A stretch of DNA of 64,000 bases from Dryas octopetala. Taxonomy: Eukaryota > Streptophyta > Magnoliopsida > Rosales > Rosaceae. Shown here in pieces: positions 35,600 through 47,178 of the stretch. Location of the stretch: the NCBI GenBank assembly GCA_963921425.1, contig OY992839.1:19204910-19268909 (forward strand). The letters are read 5' to 3'. The notes under the pieces were generated by a model that saw nothing but the letters and a program-made list of their open reading frames with translations, did not search any database and had not been told where the DNA came from. Each line of letters starts with the position of its first letter. Position 1 is the first letter of the stretch. Made by a program: the position numbers and the translations under genes.

Positions 35600-37540
35600 G
35601 ACGAAGTCTGAATGCTGCCCATATTAAAGAAAATAATTGGTTAAGCAATAATATTTTCCATACAAGATGTACTGCATTTGGAAAAGTTTGCAATGTCATC
35701 ATTGATGGAGAAAGCTGTGAGAATGTGGTAGCTAATACTATGGTGGAGAAGTTTAATCTGAAGATAGAGAAGCATGCATCTCCAACCCTATAAACTCTTT
35801 TGGCTACGCAAAGGGAATAAGGTAAAAGTAGATCAAAGATGTTTGATTGAATTTTCTATTAGTAAGAACTATAGAGATGAATTATGGTGTGATGTTGTTC
35901 CCATGGATGCTTGCCATTTGTTACTTGGTAGACTTTGGCAGTATGATCGATAGACTTGTAATTCATGATGAGTTCAAAAACACATACACTTTTGAGAAAG
36001 ATGGAGTAAAGATCATCTTGGGGTCCTACCAGGTTAGAAGGAGTTCATAAGCCTTTAAAAACTGAAGGAAGTAATTTTCTTTCAAAATTAATATGAGTTT
36101 CTTTGTTGCATTGAGAGAGAATAATGCAGCCTACGCACTTGTGGTGTTGGAGACAAGCAAAGACCATGTTAAAATCCATCCACTGCTGCAACCATTGCTT
36201 TAAGAATTTGAAGACGTCATTCCTAATGAAATTCCATCATGATTACCACCAATGAGAGATATACAGCATTGCATTGATTTCGTTCCTGGAGCTATTATCC
36301 CAAATTAATAAGGCAGCTTATAGAATGAACCCAAAAGAATTTGACGAGTTACAAAGGCAAGTGGAGGAATTGCTGGCTAAAGGATTGTTGAGAGAAAGCA
36401 TGAGTCCATGTGTTGTCTTGGCCCTCCTTGTACCAAAAACGATGGATCATTACACATGTGTGTGGATAGTAGAGCAGTGAACAAGATAACAATGAAGTAC
36501 CACTTCCCTATCCCTATTCCCCGCCTTGATGACTTTCTTGACCAACTTCATGGAGCAACAATTTTTTCCAAAATAGATTTGCGAAGTGGATACCACTAGA
36601 TTCACATGAGGTCTAGAGACGAATGAAAGATCGCTTTTAAAACGAGAGATGGTCTATATGATTGGATGGTAATGCCCTTTGGATTATCTAATGCTACAAG
36701 TACATTTATGCGACTCATGAATTACATTTTCAAGTATTTTATTGGTCAATTTGTGGTTGTGTACTTTGATGACATTCTCATCTACAATAAAGATCAAGAA
36801 TTGCATTTGGAGCATCTACGCCAAGTTTTCAATGTGCTGAGAGAACAAAAGTTGTATGCTAATCTTAAGAAGTGCGAATTTTTAACCGATAAGGTTCTCC
36901 TTTTTGGCTATGTTGTTTCTGATGAAGGAATCATGGCAGATCCTAGCAAAATTGCAGTCATTCCAAGCTGGCCAGTTCCTACTACACTTCATGATATCTG
37001 TAGTTTTCATGGCCTAGCCTTCATTTATCGACACTTCATCAAGGGGTTTAGCACTGTCATTGCTCCAATCACAAAATGCTTGAAGGGTGGAAGTTTCAAT
37101 TGGAACAAGAAAGCACAAAAGAGTTTCGAACTCATTAAAAAAACATGACTCAAGCGCCTATCCTAGCACTCCCTGATTTAACAAAGTGTTTGAAGTGGAT
37201 TGTGATGCCTATAATATTGGGATTGGTGCTGTACTTAGTCAAGAAGGTAAACCTATTGCTTTCTTTAATGAAAAGTTGAGTCACTCTCGCACGAGGTACT
37301 CCACATATGACGAATTTTATGTCATCATAAGAGTTTTGAATCATTGGCGACATTATCTCATTTCCAAGTAGTTTATCCTCTATTCAGATCATGAGGCACT
37401 GCGTTTTAATAATGATCAACACAAACTGAATAACAGACATGCTCGATGGGTTGAGTTTTTACAAGCCTATACTTTCCACCTTAAGCATAAATCCAGCAAG
37501 CAAGACCAAGAGGCTAATGCCTTGAGTAGGAGGCATACAA
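35600..37540 (+). pseudogene. gypsy protease, RT and RNase H fragment
   Basis: The protease region is near 35690-36050 (ESCENVVANTMVEKFNLK). Its usual Asp-Ser/Thr-Gly is replaced by Asp-Gly-Glu, so it looks inactive. RT includes AAYRMNPKEFDELQRQVEELL (36307-36370), [30 protein letters not shown] and the catalytic YFDDILIY (about 36762-36785). RNase H starts near 37186 ([16 protein letters not shown]) and ends near 37530. Stops near 36300, 36478 and 37146 break the frame. Confidence 0.85.
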
Positions 37541-37960
37541 CCACCTCTTTGCCTTGTCCTTAAGCGCAAAAGGGAACATCCTCAAACGGTACTGATCGGC
37601 ATTCAGGCCCCTCAATTGTGCGGCTTCACAAACCCCGGAAAACTCCTTCAAAAAGTGGATCGGATCCTCCCCATTCAGCCCATGGTAGCTCGGCAACAAG
37701 TGAATCTGACCACTCTTGATTTCGAAATCAGTGGCTATGGTTGCATACCGAATGCACGATGGTTGAGTGGGCAGCGAAGGTGCTGAAAAATGGCTCAGGG
37801 GCTGCGGCATCATCTCATTTGCTTCAGCCATGTCGACACTCTCAGTCTCTTCACTACTCGAATCTGATGCACTAGGTTGCGGGTTGACTTGTGATGTACC
37901 TAAAGCTTCGTTCTTGAGCCTCTCCAACCTTGCAACAAGTTCAGGGTTCATGAAACACAC
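37538..37960 (-). pseudogene. gag fragment of the Athila-like element
   Basis: The frame begins MCFMNPELVARLERLKNEAL at 37960. It is rich in Ser/Pro/Glu around residues 25-60, then has the capsid start FEIKSGQIHLLPSYHGLNGE, HFLKEFSGVCEAAQL and FPFALKDKAKRWLY. Right after RWLY the sequence switches to the complement of the neighbouring gypsy RNase H end, so the break is inside the capsid domain. Confidence 0.75.
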
Positions 37961-38980
37961 CTAATCAAGAGAAAACACTCAATCAGTAGAAAGAATGCAT
38001 ATAAAGGCATGGCATTTATTAAAAACTAAAAATTAACAAAAACTGAAATCTAACTAATATAACCTAATTCTAATGACTAATTACACTAATTCATTGATAT
38101 TAGACACCATTCCCCGGCAACGGCGCCAAAAACTTGTTGAATGTTTTCTTAGAACAAAATAAACAATTATCTCATTCTAAGTTTACTCGCAAGTGCACGA
38201 ATCGCATTAGTAGCAAAGCGTACAAGCACGAGGTCGATCCCACAGGGAATGGTTAATAAACAACAAATCAATGCAATTAATCGCTAGAATAACTAAATGG
38301 GGGGTTTTGGAAAGATGGAACACACGCACACATCACCACACGCACACACACTTTATTCTATCTTGCAATGTTAAGTTTTCAGTTTCAAATCAGATAAGCA
38401 TGCAATAACCATCCAAGGCTAATGACAGTTAATTTGAACACAACATATTAAAGTTTGACAGCTAAAAAGGTTTGGCTAGTTACTTTCTCGCCATTGTTCT
38501 CCTAATGCATAAACTAAGAGCTTCTTGGGCCTTCCTTAGCTAGTTAACCTACATGTTCCCTAGTTCAAGCTAAGACAGCTGTTACCCATGCAGAAGTCAT
38601 TAAGTTTTATGAGAACGTCAAACATGCACAACATATAAGCTTTGACTATTTCCTTATAGAGGTCGCCCAACCCCACTACCAAGAATAATCCCTTATTCCC
38701 ATAAAAAATGTTAGGGGTTTTTTTTCAACAAAAATTTTCTATGCAGAACATCTGTTTAAAGACAGGATATATGTGGATTTTTTTATTTATTTTTATGATA
38801 CATTTCTTTATCCGGCCGGTTTTGATAATGTTCACCGTTTAAGGGTATAGAATTCTATATTTTAGTGTATAGAATCATCGCTCAAGACTATATTTTAGGT
38901 TATAGAATTATCGCTCAGGAGTTAAAGCCTAACATCTAACTAAGGAACAGGAACTCAAAACAAAAAACCCTAAGAACATT
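37538..38980 (-). mobile_element. Athila-like gypsy fragment: gag start, primer binding site, 5' LTR
   Basis: Reading on the minus strand, a 5' LTR ends at about 38135. It is followed by the primer binding region TTTGGCGCCGTTGCCGGGGA (38110-38130), conserved in Athila-type and related elements, and then a leader and the start of gag. The LTR contains the familiar GAGGTCGATCCCACAGGGA motif near 38232. Its far end is uncertain because a TRIM element is inserted from 38987. The element is cut in gag at about 37538. Confidence 0.65.
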
Positions 38981-38986
38981 TACATG

Positions 38987-39467
38987 TGTTGAAAGTAATG
39001 TGGAGCAATGTCCCACATCGGAAAACTAGAGCTTAGCATATGTGCTTATAAGTCTTGGGCCTCTCCACCCATTGCCAATTGGTTTTGGGTTGGATGCTCT
39101 AATTCTATCATGGTATAGCAATGTCTCACATTAGAAAACTAGAGCTTAATTAGCATATGTGCTTATAAGTCTTGGGCCTCTCCACCCATTGCCAATTGGT
39201 TTTGGGTTGGGTGCTCTAATTCTATCATGGTATCAAAGCTTGGTTATCCGCGTGTAAGGCCCAACGGCCACACGTGCTCCCACGTCACCCAATACAATTT
39301 GTTCACGTGTAAGGCTCAAAATATCGTCACACGTACGGGAGCGTGTTGAGAGTAATGTGGAGCAATGTCCCACATCGGAAAACTAGAGCTTAGCATATGT
39401 GCTTATAAGTCTTGGGCCTCTCCACCCATTGCCAATTGGTTTGGGGTTGGATGCTCTAATTCTATCA
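38987..39467 (+). mobile_element. TRIM retroelement with three LTR copies
   Basis: The 5-bp target duplication ACATG flanks the element exactly (38982-38986 and 39468-39472). LTR 1 (38987-39110) and LTR 3 (39344-39467) are each 124 bp, start TGTTGA and end TCTATCA. A middle LTR (39117-39227) lacks its first 17 bp or so. TGGTATCAAAGCTTGG after the middle LTR is a tRNA-Met-type primer binding site. The internal region is only about 115 bp and noncoding. These are the hallmarks of terminal-repeat retrotransposons in miniature. Confidence 0.85.
39228..39243 (+). other. primer binding site of the TRIM
   Basis: TGGTATCAAAGC follows the LTR end directly and resembles the initiator tRNA-Met complement used by many plant retroelements. 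LTR 1 is followed only by the first six bases of this site. Confidence 0.65.
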
Positions 39468-39472
39468 ACATG

Positions 39473-41230
39473 AACCCAAGACAAACAAATTAAAATTTCA
39501 AACTAGTAGAAAATTCATCACCATAGGACATCTTTGGACCAAAAAGCTAGCCAACTCTAGCATCAAAGTGCTGAAACCCGCACAAGACCCGCAACCACCA
39601 AAGAGGAATAAGAAAGCCAAACAACTGTTGAAATAATTAAGCTGGGGAAAATGGAGGTGTTTCCACTCATACTGCAACGACGCACACAATCTAATTGTAG
39701 AGCGAGAAATTTCTTTTTTTTAAGTGGTAGTTACGGATGCTATAGTGGATTACCAACTCAAAAAGAGGAAATCATAGATGGAGGTGTTTTGAGAAGGAAG
39801 CCAAAGAGAAAAGCAAAAGGGGGGAAAGAAGAGAGACTTAGAGAGGAGGATGAAATATAAAGGGAAATAGAGGAGACAAAAAAAAAAAAAATCACCCATT
39901 AGGGTGACGAAGACAACACCAACTCTCAAGGGACATGATGAAAGGAGAGAGTTAAAGAGAAGGATGAGCTTTTCTCTAACCTCCCAGACAATTAGATTGG
40001 CTATTTTCACTTGGGTTCATCAATATAATCATCAATATGACTATCAAAACATTCCCTGAATTCTTCTTTTAATTTTTCTTGTTTGCATTTGTTAGCAAAC
40101 CTTAACACACATTCCAGATGTGTAATATAAATTTCATATGCGGAAAGCATATATATGGCGATAATCTCTTATATCAACTGAAAAGAGGATGAATGAAGAT
40201 GAGATGAAAATGAAGGAGAAAGATAGGGAGATGAATCATTTTTTGTTCACACAACAACTTTGATGAAATATGGCCGTCCCAATACTAACACCATTAGAAC
40301 TCTCAAATGACTTTTTTCCATTCCATTTACACATACTTTTTTTTTGGTTGAAATGTTTGCCATTTTAAAGGTTACTATCTACTATAAGGTATTGATGTTA
40401 CGTACACAATGGCATACTTTGATGGGCAAAGAATTTCAAATTTATATATTTTTGTTTAAGTTTTGGTTAAGCTTATAAATTATCAAACCTTCCATACCCA
40501 CTTATCAATTATCATGTTTACTAGTGTGGTGAGAATGTCTTTTGGGGTTTACATGCACATGATTTTTCTTCAAAATCGTATTTTAGTTTGAATAAATTAT
40601 AATGGCGAAAAGTATATTTTACCTTTGTTTTTTCCCTATGTGAGTGGCTTTTATGTGAAATAACTTTTGGTTAGAATATGAATCAGAATAAAAAACTTTT
40701 GGTTAGAATAAAACCTCAAAATTAAATATAAATTATTATAAAGAAATAGTGTCTTTTGATTAAGCTCAAGAATTAATTTATTTTGATTGCCGGGAGACTT
40801 TTATTTGAAAATAAAAAATTTAAGAAAAATCATGTGTTTTGTTATTTTACATCATTATTTTTTTCTTGGGGGGAAATACTAGCTTAGGTCCTGAGTTTTG
40901 AGGATGTTCTATTTGGGCCTAAATTTGCATTTTTCAGTAAATGGGCCAGGATTGAATAAAGAGTTGAGCCGTTGCAAGGCTGGCCCAATAAATGATAGAA
41001 AGAACCAAGACATAATGGGCTAATTAAAGATGAGATAAAAGCCAAAGTTAAGAAGCAACATGAGGCAGCACAGACTCAGCCTAATCACGAGGATCAGATC
41101 AAAAGAAGACAAATCTCATTAGAACAAGGTATCGAGAAACCATCATAAGATCAAGAGTCATAACTCCTTGAAGAATCGTGAGTACTCTTGCGATCCAAGG
41201 CATATAGAATCGTGAGTACTAAATTGCTTT
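39473..41230. other. intergenic DNA, no gene recognised
   Basis: This may include the rest of the Athila-like LTR (to about 39620). The remaining sequence is purine-rich then AT-rich, without coding motifs. Open frames near 39651-40010 are low-complexity. Confidence 0.5.
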
Positions 41231-41409
41231 CCAAATGCTACTATTGCTTATAGAATTTTACTAACAATACATGTTACAGTTGCATCTGCTGAAAAGAGTT
41301 TTTCAAAATTGAAGTTATTAAAATCTTACTTGCGATCAACCATGTCACAAGAAAGATTAAATGGGCTAGCTTTAATTTCTATTGAAAGTGATTTTTTGAA
41401 AAAGCTTGA

Positions 41410-43393
41410 ACACAAAGCAAAATCGTAGTGGGTTTGCTTCAACCAGCCATACACCGGTGTTTCTTTCCACTCTAGGAGCGCTGCTTCCTCTTCAACCCGG
41501 ATCTTCTCCTCTGTCATTTGGAGCTTCCTCTTACATGATGCGATCTTGTCAATGCGAATCTCGTGAAAACTCTCCTTGGCATGTGCGTTCTATCACTCAA
41601 CTGAAAAGAGGCTCTTCGCATCAGCTAATTGGGATTTGATGAGAGACACCTTGTTACTCCAATGATTAGCCCTTTCCTCGTACCACTCGAGAACATTAGC
41701 ATCATGTATTGTTTGCTCTACGGCAAACTGATCTCCGGACTGAACGGAGCCGTCACTCAGATATACGTGATTGGACTCCATGGAGCGTATCGAAACATGC
41801 GACCTAGGTGAATTTGTCGACGACACATATGGTGGAGGAGATGGATATGGAGAGTCGTCCATATACAGTGGTGGAGGAGATGGATCTCCACTTGCCATGG
41901 GATCTGGATACAGGGACCTGGGCACTAACTTGTGGTTTGCCTATCTTACAAGCAAATTTCATTTATATAATGGAAATGAATTAAGTACACAGATTTATTT
42001 ACGGCACTTGCGTGCTTTGAATGTCATTAATATTGGTAGGTGCAAGTACCATTTTGGGTTACTTGCTATTTCACCGTATGTCATACTCACCTTGCTTGAA
42101 TGTCTGAGGTCCTTCAGCCAACTCATTATACCAAGTGTACTGGTAGTGAACTTCCCCATATGGTTTCCTGCATGTGATGTAGCCATGGTGGTTGGGAGGT
42201 GAAAAGCAGGATGTGTGATGTATTTGTAACCACTGTTAACTACACCTTTATATGTAATATAAATCATCTCACTAGATTTGCCCTACAATGGAGATCTTCA
42301 TGCATATCAACTCAATTCATGCATCCTGCATAATTGACACTGGAAGGCGTGTAAGGTAGATGGAGAAATAAATGTATGGCTTGATTTGCGCATTTCTCCC
42401 AAGTTGGATCACACACGCTCCCACTATTTGTATTAATCCTTATTTTACAGAACATATGGATTAACCAACAATTTTTTAAGTTATTGAAATCGACATTGTA
42501 GGGGAGACTGATCATATACATTCGTAGTGTTCCAATCATATTAACTGGAAATTATAATTTTTAAATGATTGCATATTGCAGGTTTCTTAACGATGCAAAT
42601 ACTATTAAGTGGACTACAATTGTGTGATATTTTTACTAAATAAATAAGTTAAGAGTGTAACATTGATGACCCGTCATGCATGGAGTGCTTCACATCCATG
42701 GTGGGTTTGGGGATTTATGTTCTTGAGTAGCCTTTCTAGTCGGGTCACTTATAATCGTAATAATAAAAAAAAAAATACTAAAAGCCGAAGTTCATATACT
42801 GCCCGTAGAACAATCTCACATTGGCAAAAAAGAGAATATGGACTGCTTTGTGGCAGATAAAGTGAACGCAATGCTATACATGGACAGTGCTGCAATGGCA
42901 GTTTTGGTGGAATATATGGTACACACTTAAAGCTCTGCAACACCATTAAAAAGAATATACCCAAAAGTGCACTTCAGGTATTGCTAACCCAGTAAAGTAC
43001 ACATAGTTACTGAAATATAATGACCCACGAAACTTAATTACACATAAATAACGCAAAATATATGGCCCTTCGTAGTTCAGTACACACCTTGATATTTAAA
43101 CTTTTCTACCCACATGGAAACAACTACTCGAGAAGATGGACCGCAAAAGGTATGGCCTAACAAACCAGTGTCTTCAACCACCGCGCAAAAGGTATCGAAC
43201 TATCTATCGAGTTTGATACATACCAAAATATACTGCTACTACGTATCATACAAAACACTAAAGTTCATTTTATAAACATTCATCCTAACCCACTTAACAG
43301 ACAAACGCAACGCTAACAATAGATATGTTGTAATAGCACGCTTAGTAATCAGTTGGATGACTGCGGTCTCCATAAACCAAAATCGTAGTGGGT
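41410..43393. mobile_element. about 2-kb inserted segment flanked by 166-bp direct repeats
   Basis: The flanking repeats are 41244-41409 and 43394-43559, identical as far as I can read. The insert itself begins (41418) and ends (43399) with the same 22-bp sequence, the last 6 bp of which overlap the right flanking repeat. A minus-strand coding region is cut at the 22-bp sequence so that its tail lies at the other end of the insert. No TE ends of a known type were found. Confidence 0.65.
41418..42240 (-). pseudogene. unrecognised spliced coding region in the insert
   Basis: I do not recognise the family. The probable frame of the first exon (about 42240 to 42091) reads GEVHYQYTWYNELAEGPQTF and ends at a strong splice donor (CAAG/GTGAGT). 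Exon 2 would start at 41924 after TTAG, in matching phase. It carries a proline-rich stretch (SPPPLYMDDSPYPSPPPY), then a charged helical part (LEWYEERANHWSNKVSLIKS). Two adjacent stops (TGA TAG near 41590) interrupt it. The same frame goes on with a coiled-coil-like KRKLQMTEEKIRVEEEAALL and WKETPVYGWLKQ up to 41418. The tail GLWRPQSSN plus stop lies at 43349-43378. It could be a captured host gene or a transposon accessory ORF. Confidence 0.45.
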
Positions 43394-43959
43394 TTGCTTA
43401 TAGAATTTTACTAACAATACATGTTACAGTTGCATCTGCTGAAAAGAGTTTTTCAAAATTGAAGTTATTAAAATCTTACTTGCGATCAACCATGTCACAA
43501 GAAAGATTAAATGGGCTAGCTTTAATTTCTATTGAAAGTGATTTTTTGAAAAAGCTTGATTGTGCACGGTTGATTAATGATTTTGCAACTAAAAATGCAA
43601 GAAGGATGGTTTTAAGATGATTTTATTGTTTTTGTTTCAGGTAACTACTTCATTTTGGATGGTTGTTGGATCTCTATTATGGCTTCGCAGTTGGAGCTCT
43701 TTGTTTTTTGGCTTATTTTGGTTGTAAATGCTTTTCTTTTGTGACTTGTGAGTCGCTTCTTTGTTTTTTGTTGCAACAAATAGAACCAAGCTAGCTTGTA
43801 ATAAATAATTATGTTGATAAAATTTGTTTGTTATTGATTTTTGTTTTATTGAACTCAGTTTAGTTATTATATGAGGGCCTCAATTTTCAATCTTGCCTAG
43901 GGCCTCTTAAATCCACGGACCGGCCCTAAGCTTCAAGAAATAGTGAATGGTCTTATCAA

Positions 43960-44049
43960 TATACAAATGTGGAAATTCGTCGCCTTTAGGCGACGAATTT
44001 AGGTTTGTCACCCAAAACTTCTTCGCCTAAACTACTTTTTCTTGTAGTG
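43960..44049. mobile_element. right terminus of a CACTA-type element
   Basis: The sequence ends TTTTTCTTGTAGTG, the complement of CACTACAAGAAAAA, with a GTCGCCTTTAGGCGACGAA palindrome just inside. The subterminal motif differs from that of the CACTA-like fragment at 21107, so this is another family. The left terminus was not found. Confidence 0.55.
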
Positions 44050-44084
44050 TGAAGAAAATGGCAACGAGATAGGACCTAGAAATC

Positions 44085-44362
44085 AAGTTCTGATACCATG
44101 TAAAACAGTACGTAGAGAAATAAAGAAGAGAATCAAAAACTGTTTAACGTGGTTCACCAAAGAATGTCTTTGCCTACATCCACGGGCCCAAAGGGAGATA
44201 AGTCTTATTCATAAGAACTCAAATCAAAGTTCCCCAATATATATAGATGTACAAACACCAGAAAAGAGAAGGAAGACAAAAGGCCACCTGGCACCTACAG
44301 CCCATTACGAGAAACCACAACACTATTAAGAGCCTCTACTGGATCCAATGCACCAGCTAACA
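44085..44362 (-). mobile_element. copia-type LTR with primer binding site
   Basis: On the minus strand, an LTR from TGTTAGCTGGTGC (44362) to GTTTTACA (44099), 264 bp long, is followed by TGGTATCAGAAC (44098-44087), a tRNA-Met-type primer binding site. The internal region is cut after about 35 bp by the CACTA end at 44049. No coding part remains. Confidence 0.6.
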
Positions 44363-44591
44363 AACACTAGCAGTAATAAATGTTCCATATCATATTTCCA
44401 AGAAAGATATATTTAGATAAATGCATATAATATAAGTGTAGTCCCATTATGCCGGAAGGACCCTAGCTCTTAGAACCAGATTTCTGGTACCCTTTTAGAT
44501 AACTAGCAGAACATAAAAATTTAATTAAGTACGTTGTCAAAAACTAAACTAAGAATATATATCAAACTAAGACTTTCATGTTTAGGGTTAG

Positions 44592-45852
44592 AGTACAAGT
44601 TAGAGTCCCAGACTCCCAGCTGGATGTGATTATGTATTTATGTACACTAGAAATAATGAGCTTATATATATATAGGGAAAAATTTATAAACAGGACACAT
44701 ATTTTGATAGTTGTTTTATTTCAGGACATAAATTTTGATTCGTGTTAATGAAGGACACATACTTTCATTTTGTGTCAATTAAAGATCATGTTTTATCTCA
44801 ATTTTGGCCTCACATTAGACCCATAAAAACTCTACCAAACGTAGCAAACTTATACTTGGTTTAAAGCTATGCATCTCCTCTTTACAACCATATAAAGATC
44901 ACTCAAATTGGACATCTGCAACTCCAGATAATTGGCCCAAAAGTAGGGTACCCGCAACTATCCAATTGGACCTCTGAGAAAAAATTTGAAAAATCAGACA
45001 ATTTCATGTACCCTACTTTGGGGCCGATTATCTGGAGTTGTAGAGATTCGATTTGGGTGATCTTTATATAGTTGTAAAGAGGAGATGCATATCTTTAAAC
45101 CCAGTATAATTTTTCTAAGTTTGGTGAAGTTTTGATGGGTCCAACATCGGCCAAAGTTGAGATAAAAACTTAAAAAAACATGGTCCTTAATTGACACAAA
45201 ATAAAAATATGTGTCCTTCATTAACACGAATTAAAATTAATGTCCTGAAATGAAACAACCATCAAAGTATGTGTCCTATTTGTAAATTTTTCCCTATATA
45301 TATATGCATACTTCTTTCTTGGTTGTTTTTTTTTCCGTCCATTTGCTAAGCATGAGATTATGTATATGTAGTTACATGAATACAACTATACATTAATCTA
45401 AAGCGAAAAGCAGACTGTGAAAGAAGGCAGTTTATATGAATAATTATATATATATTTAATATTTCTAGGTGCTATTGACTTATATCACCATCATCTCTAG
45501 TATTATATGCACGTGGTAAATATGGCATATACATTCAATTTGGATATGGTTTCTGACTAATTCCATGAGGAACTCGGTCTCACGCAGTAGTTGATATGCA
45601 TGAAGACTTTATTTTATTTATGAGGGAAAAGTAACTACTTTAAGTATTTGGTTAGAATTAGGGTGCAATAGGACGAATGAAAACAAAATTGCTCTCTAAG
45701 GATAGAGAAGTTTCAGAAGTGCGCGCAGACACAATCTTTTTCTGGGGTAGAGAAACAAAAAGGATTTGTCACCCATGCGGTCCATATTGGTGGCAGTTTT
45801 GTCCACAATGACCATAAAATTTCCACGGTCCAACAGTCAACGATAGAGATGT
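44592..45852. repeat. segmental duplication, copy A
   Basis: This tract is paralogous to 58621-60160. Shared landmarks in order include TGTGATTATGTA, AAAGCGAAAAGCAGA, GAGGCAGTTTATATGAAT-like sequence, TTTGGATATG, GAGAAGTTTCAG, CCATGCGGTCC and ATAGAGATG. Each copy has its own later insertions. Confidence 0.75.
44675..45294. mobile_element. foldback (long-inverted-repeat) MITE
   Basis: Arms of about 280 bp (44675-44954 and 45011-45294) are inverted copies with scattered mismatches; the loop is about 55 bp. The ends read GGGAAAAATTTATAAACAGG and, reversed, GGGAAAAATTTACAAATAGG. The flanks are TATATATATA on both sides, a likely 9-10 bp target duplication in simple sequence, pointing to a Mutator-like origin. 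Copy B of the segmental duplication has no insertion here. A transcript would form a long hairpin. Confidence 0.85.
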
Positions 45853-46428
45853 TTTTTGGTGGACATGATCGTGTTGGGAAGGTTAGAGGATACACATTTC
45901 GAATTTGTTTTACTCGATTCATAGCAGGTTCTGTTCACAACCGCACGTTATTATTTCGATCTAAAGTAATTTTTTGGTCGAACTCTTTTTGTTTTTTATA
46001 GTGAAATAGTTCTCGAACGAAAACATGAGAAAGTGAGATAAGGGATAATCCAACCACTGATCCAATCCTAAAAATAAGGGGTCTTTTCAATATAACACCA
46101 TTTTGAATACCGCTCCGTTTTAGAGTAGGTCCAGTAGGTAAATGAATGTGCATGAGAGCTTTTATTTTATTTTATTTTTTTTTTCCACATCATAAAATGA
46201 CTTAGGCATAAATTTATGAATATTTACAAAAGATGTCATTGCTCCAATTTGACCAATATTTAAAGATCCATGATTTGAGGCATTATTGCTCTTAATTTTG
46301 AATATTTTAATTGATGAAATTTCATGATTCATGCATCCAATTCAAAAAAAATTTGTTAACAATTATGAACATCAACATATAAACACTCATATACAAAAAA
46401 ATTAAAACATCCAATATATATATAATAT
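45853..46428. other. AT-rich intergenic DNA, no gene recognised
   Basis: No coding motif was seen; open frames at 45713-46153 are without recognisable features. Confidence 0.5.
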
Positions 46429-47178
46429 GAAAGGCGATTTCTACACTCCACTTTTCTTGTTTTGCACTACTTTCAATTTTTTTAAGGTTTATTGATTTTA
46501 ACTACTAAATTTCAATAACTTTTTAGTTTAGGTACCAAAATTAAATAGCATTTTAGATTAGGTACTAGTTGAAAAGTCAAACAAATTAATAAAGTAAAAG
46601 GTATTAGAATTTACATATATTACATCACATGCCACTACAATAAAAAAATAAAAATAATATTACATCACAAATATTACATTAATTTATACTATATTGTATT
46701 AAAAAAAATCAATTCAGTCACAACTTAACTGTGACTGTCTTGGTAAATTGAAAGAGACAACTCACACCACTATATTATATATTATTTTGAGTAAAAGTAT
46801 TATTTTGACCCCTATTTATATATTGTAGTATAATTTCTCTAAAAAAAATTCAATTAAGTCACAACTTAACTGTGACTGTCTCACAATTTAGATGTGACTG
46901 TTGTTCAGTCACAACTAAATTTGAAGTTGTGAATGTCGTACAGTCACAACTAAATGTGAAGTTGAGACTAAATTAGCAAATTTTCAAGATAATATAAAAA
47001 TCTCAAGGGCAATTTTGTCAAAACTTTATAAATTTTAACTAACACTCATCATATGTGAGCCAAAGGATAAAAATGTCAAATGGAAAAGACTCAAATCAAA
47101 GGGGCCAACATATTTGTGACCTAATCTAAAAAACTAAATTTAAATTTCGTAGTTTAATTGAAAAATTATAAGGTCTTC

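Larger units (their letters stand above)
34961..37540 (+). mobile_element. internal fragment of a Ty3/gypsy retrotransposon
   Basis: The order is gag, zinc knuckle, protease region, RT and RNase H, which is gypsy-type. No LTR, primer binding site or integrase is present. The left edge falls in gag. The right edge falls just after RNase H, where an Athila-like fragment on the opposite strand begins. Many stops and frame changes occur. Confidence 0.85.
41231..43620 (+). pseudogene. hAT (TTF-type) transposase C-terminus, interrupted
   Basis: Before the break, PNATIAYRILLTIHVTVA and ASAEKSFSKLKLLKSYLRS are encoded, and the frame passes through LNGLALISIESDFLKKL. This is the C-terminal dimerisation domain. 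After the insertion the same 166 bp are repeated and the natural end CARLINDFATKNARRMVLR follows. The left copy has the natural upstream side and the right copy the natural downstream side, so the duplication was made by the insertion. Confidence 0.8.
41231..43930 (+). mobile_element. 3' part of a TTF-type hAT, split by an insertion
   Basis: The transposase C-terminus begins near 41231 and is interrupted after 41409. It restarts 166 bp earlier at 43394 and runs to a stop at 43618-43620. The terminus CCACGGACCGGCCCTAAG near 43913-43930 is the typical GGCCGGTCC-type end of these elements. The 5' part is missing. Confidence 0.7.

Noticed and set aside
38987..39467. Calling the TRIM a Cassandra element
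   Set aside because: I see no 5S rRNA-like promoter boxes in the LTR, so only the general TRIM class is supported.
42663..42860. Plus-strand open frame in the permuted insert
   Set aside because: Short, no motifs, and not continuous with the minus-strand coding region.
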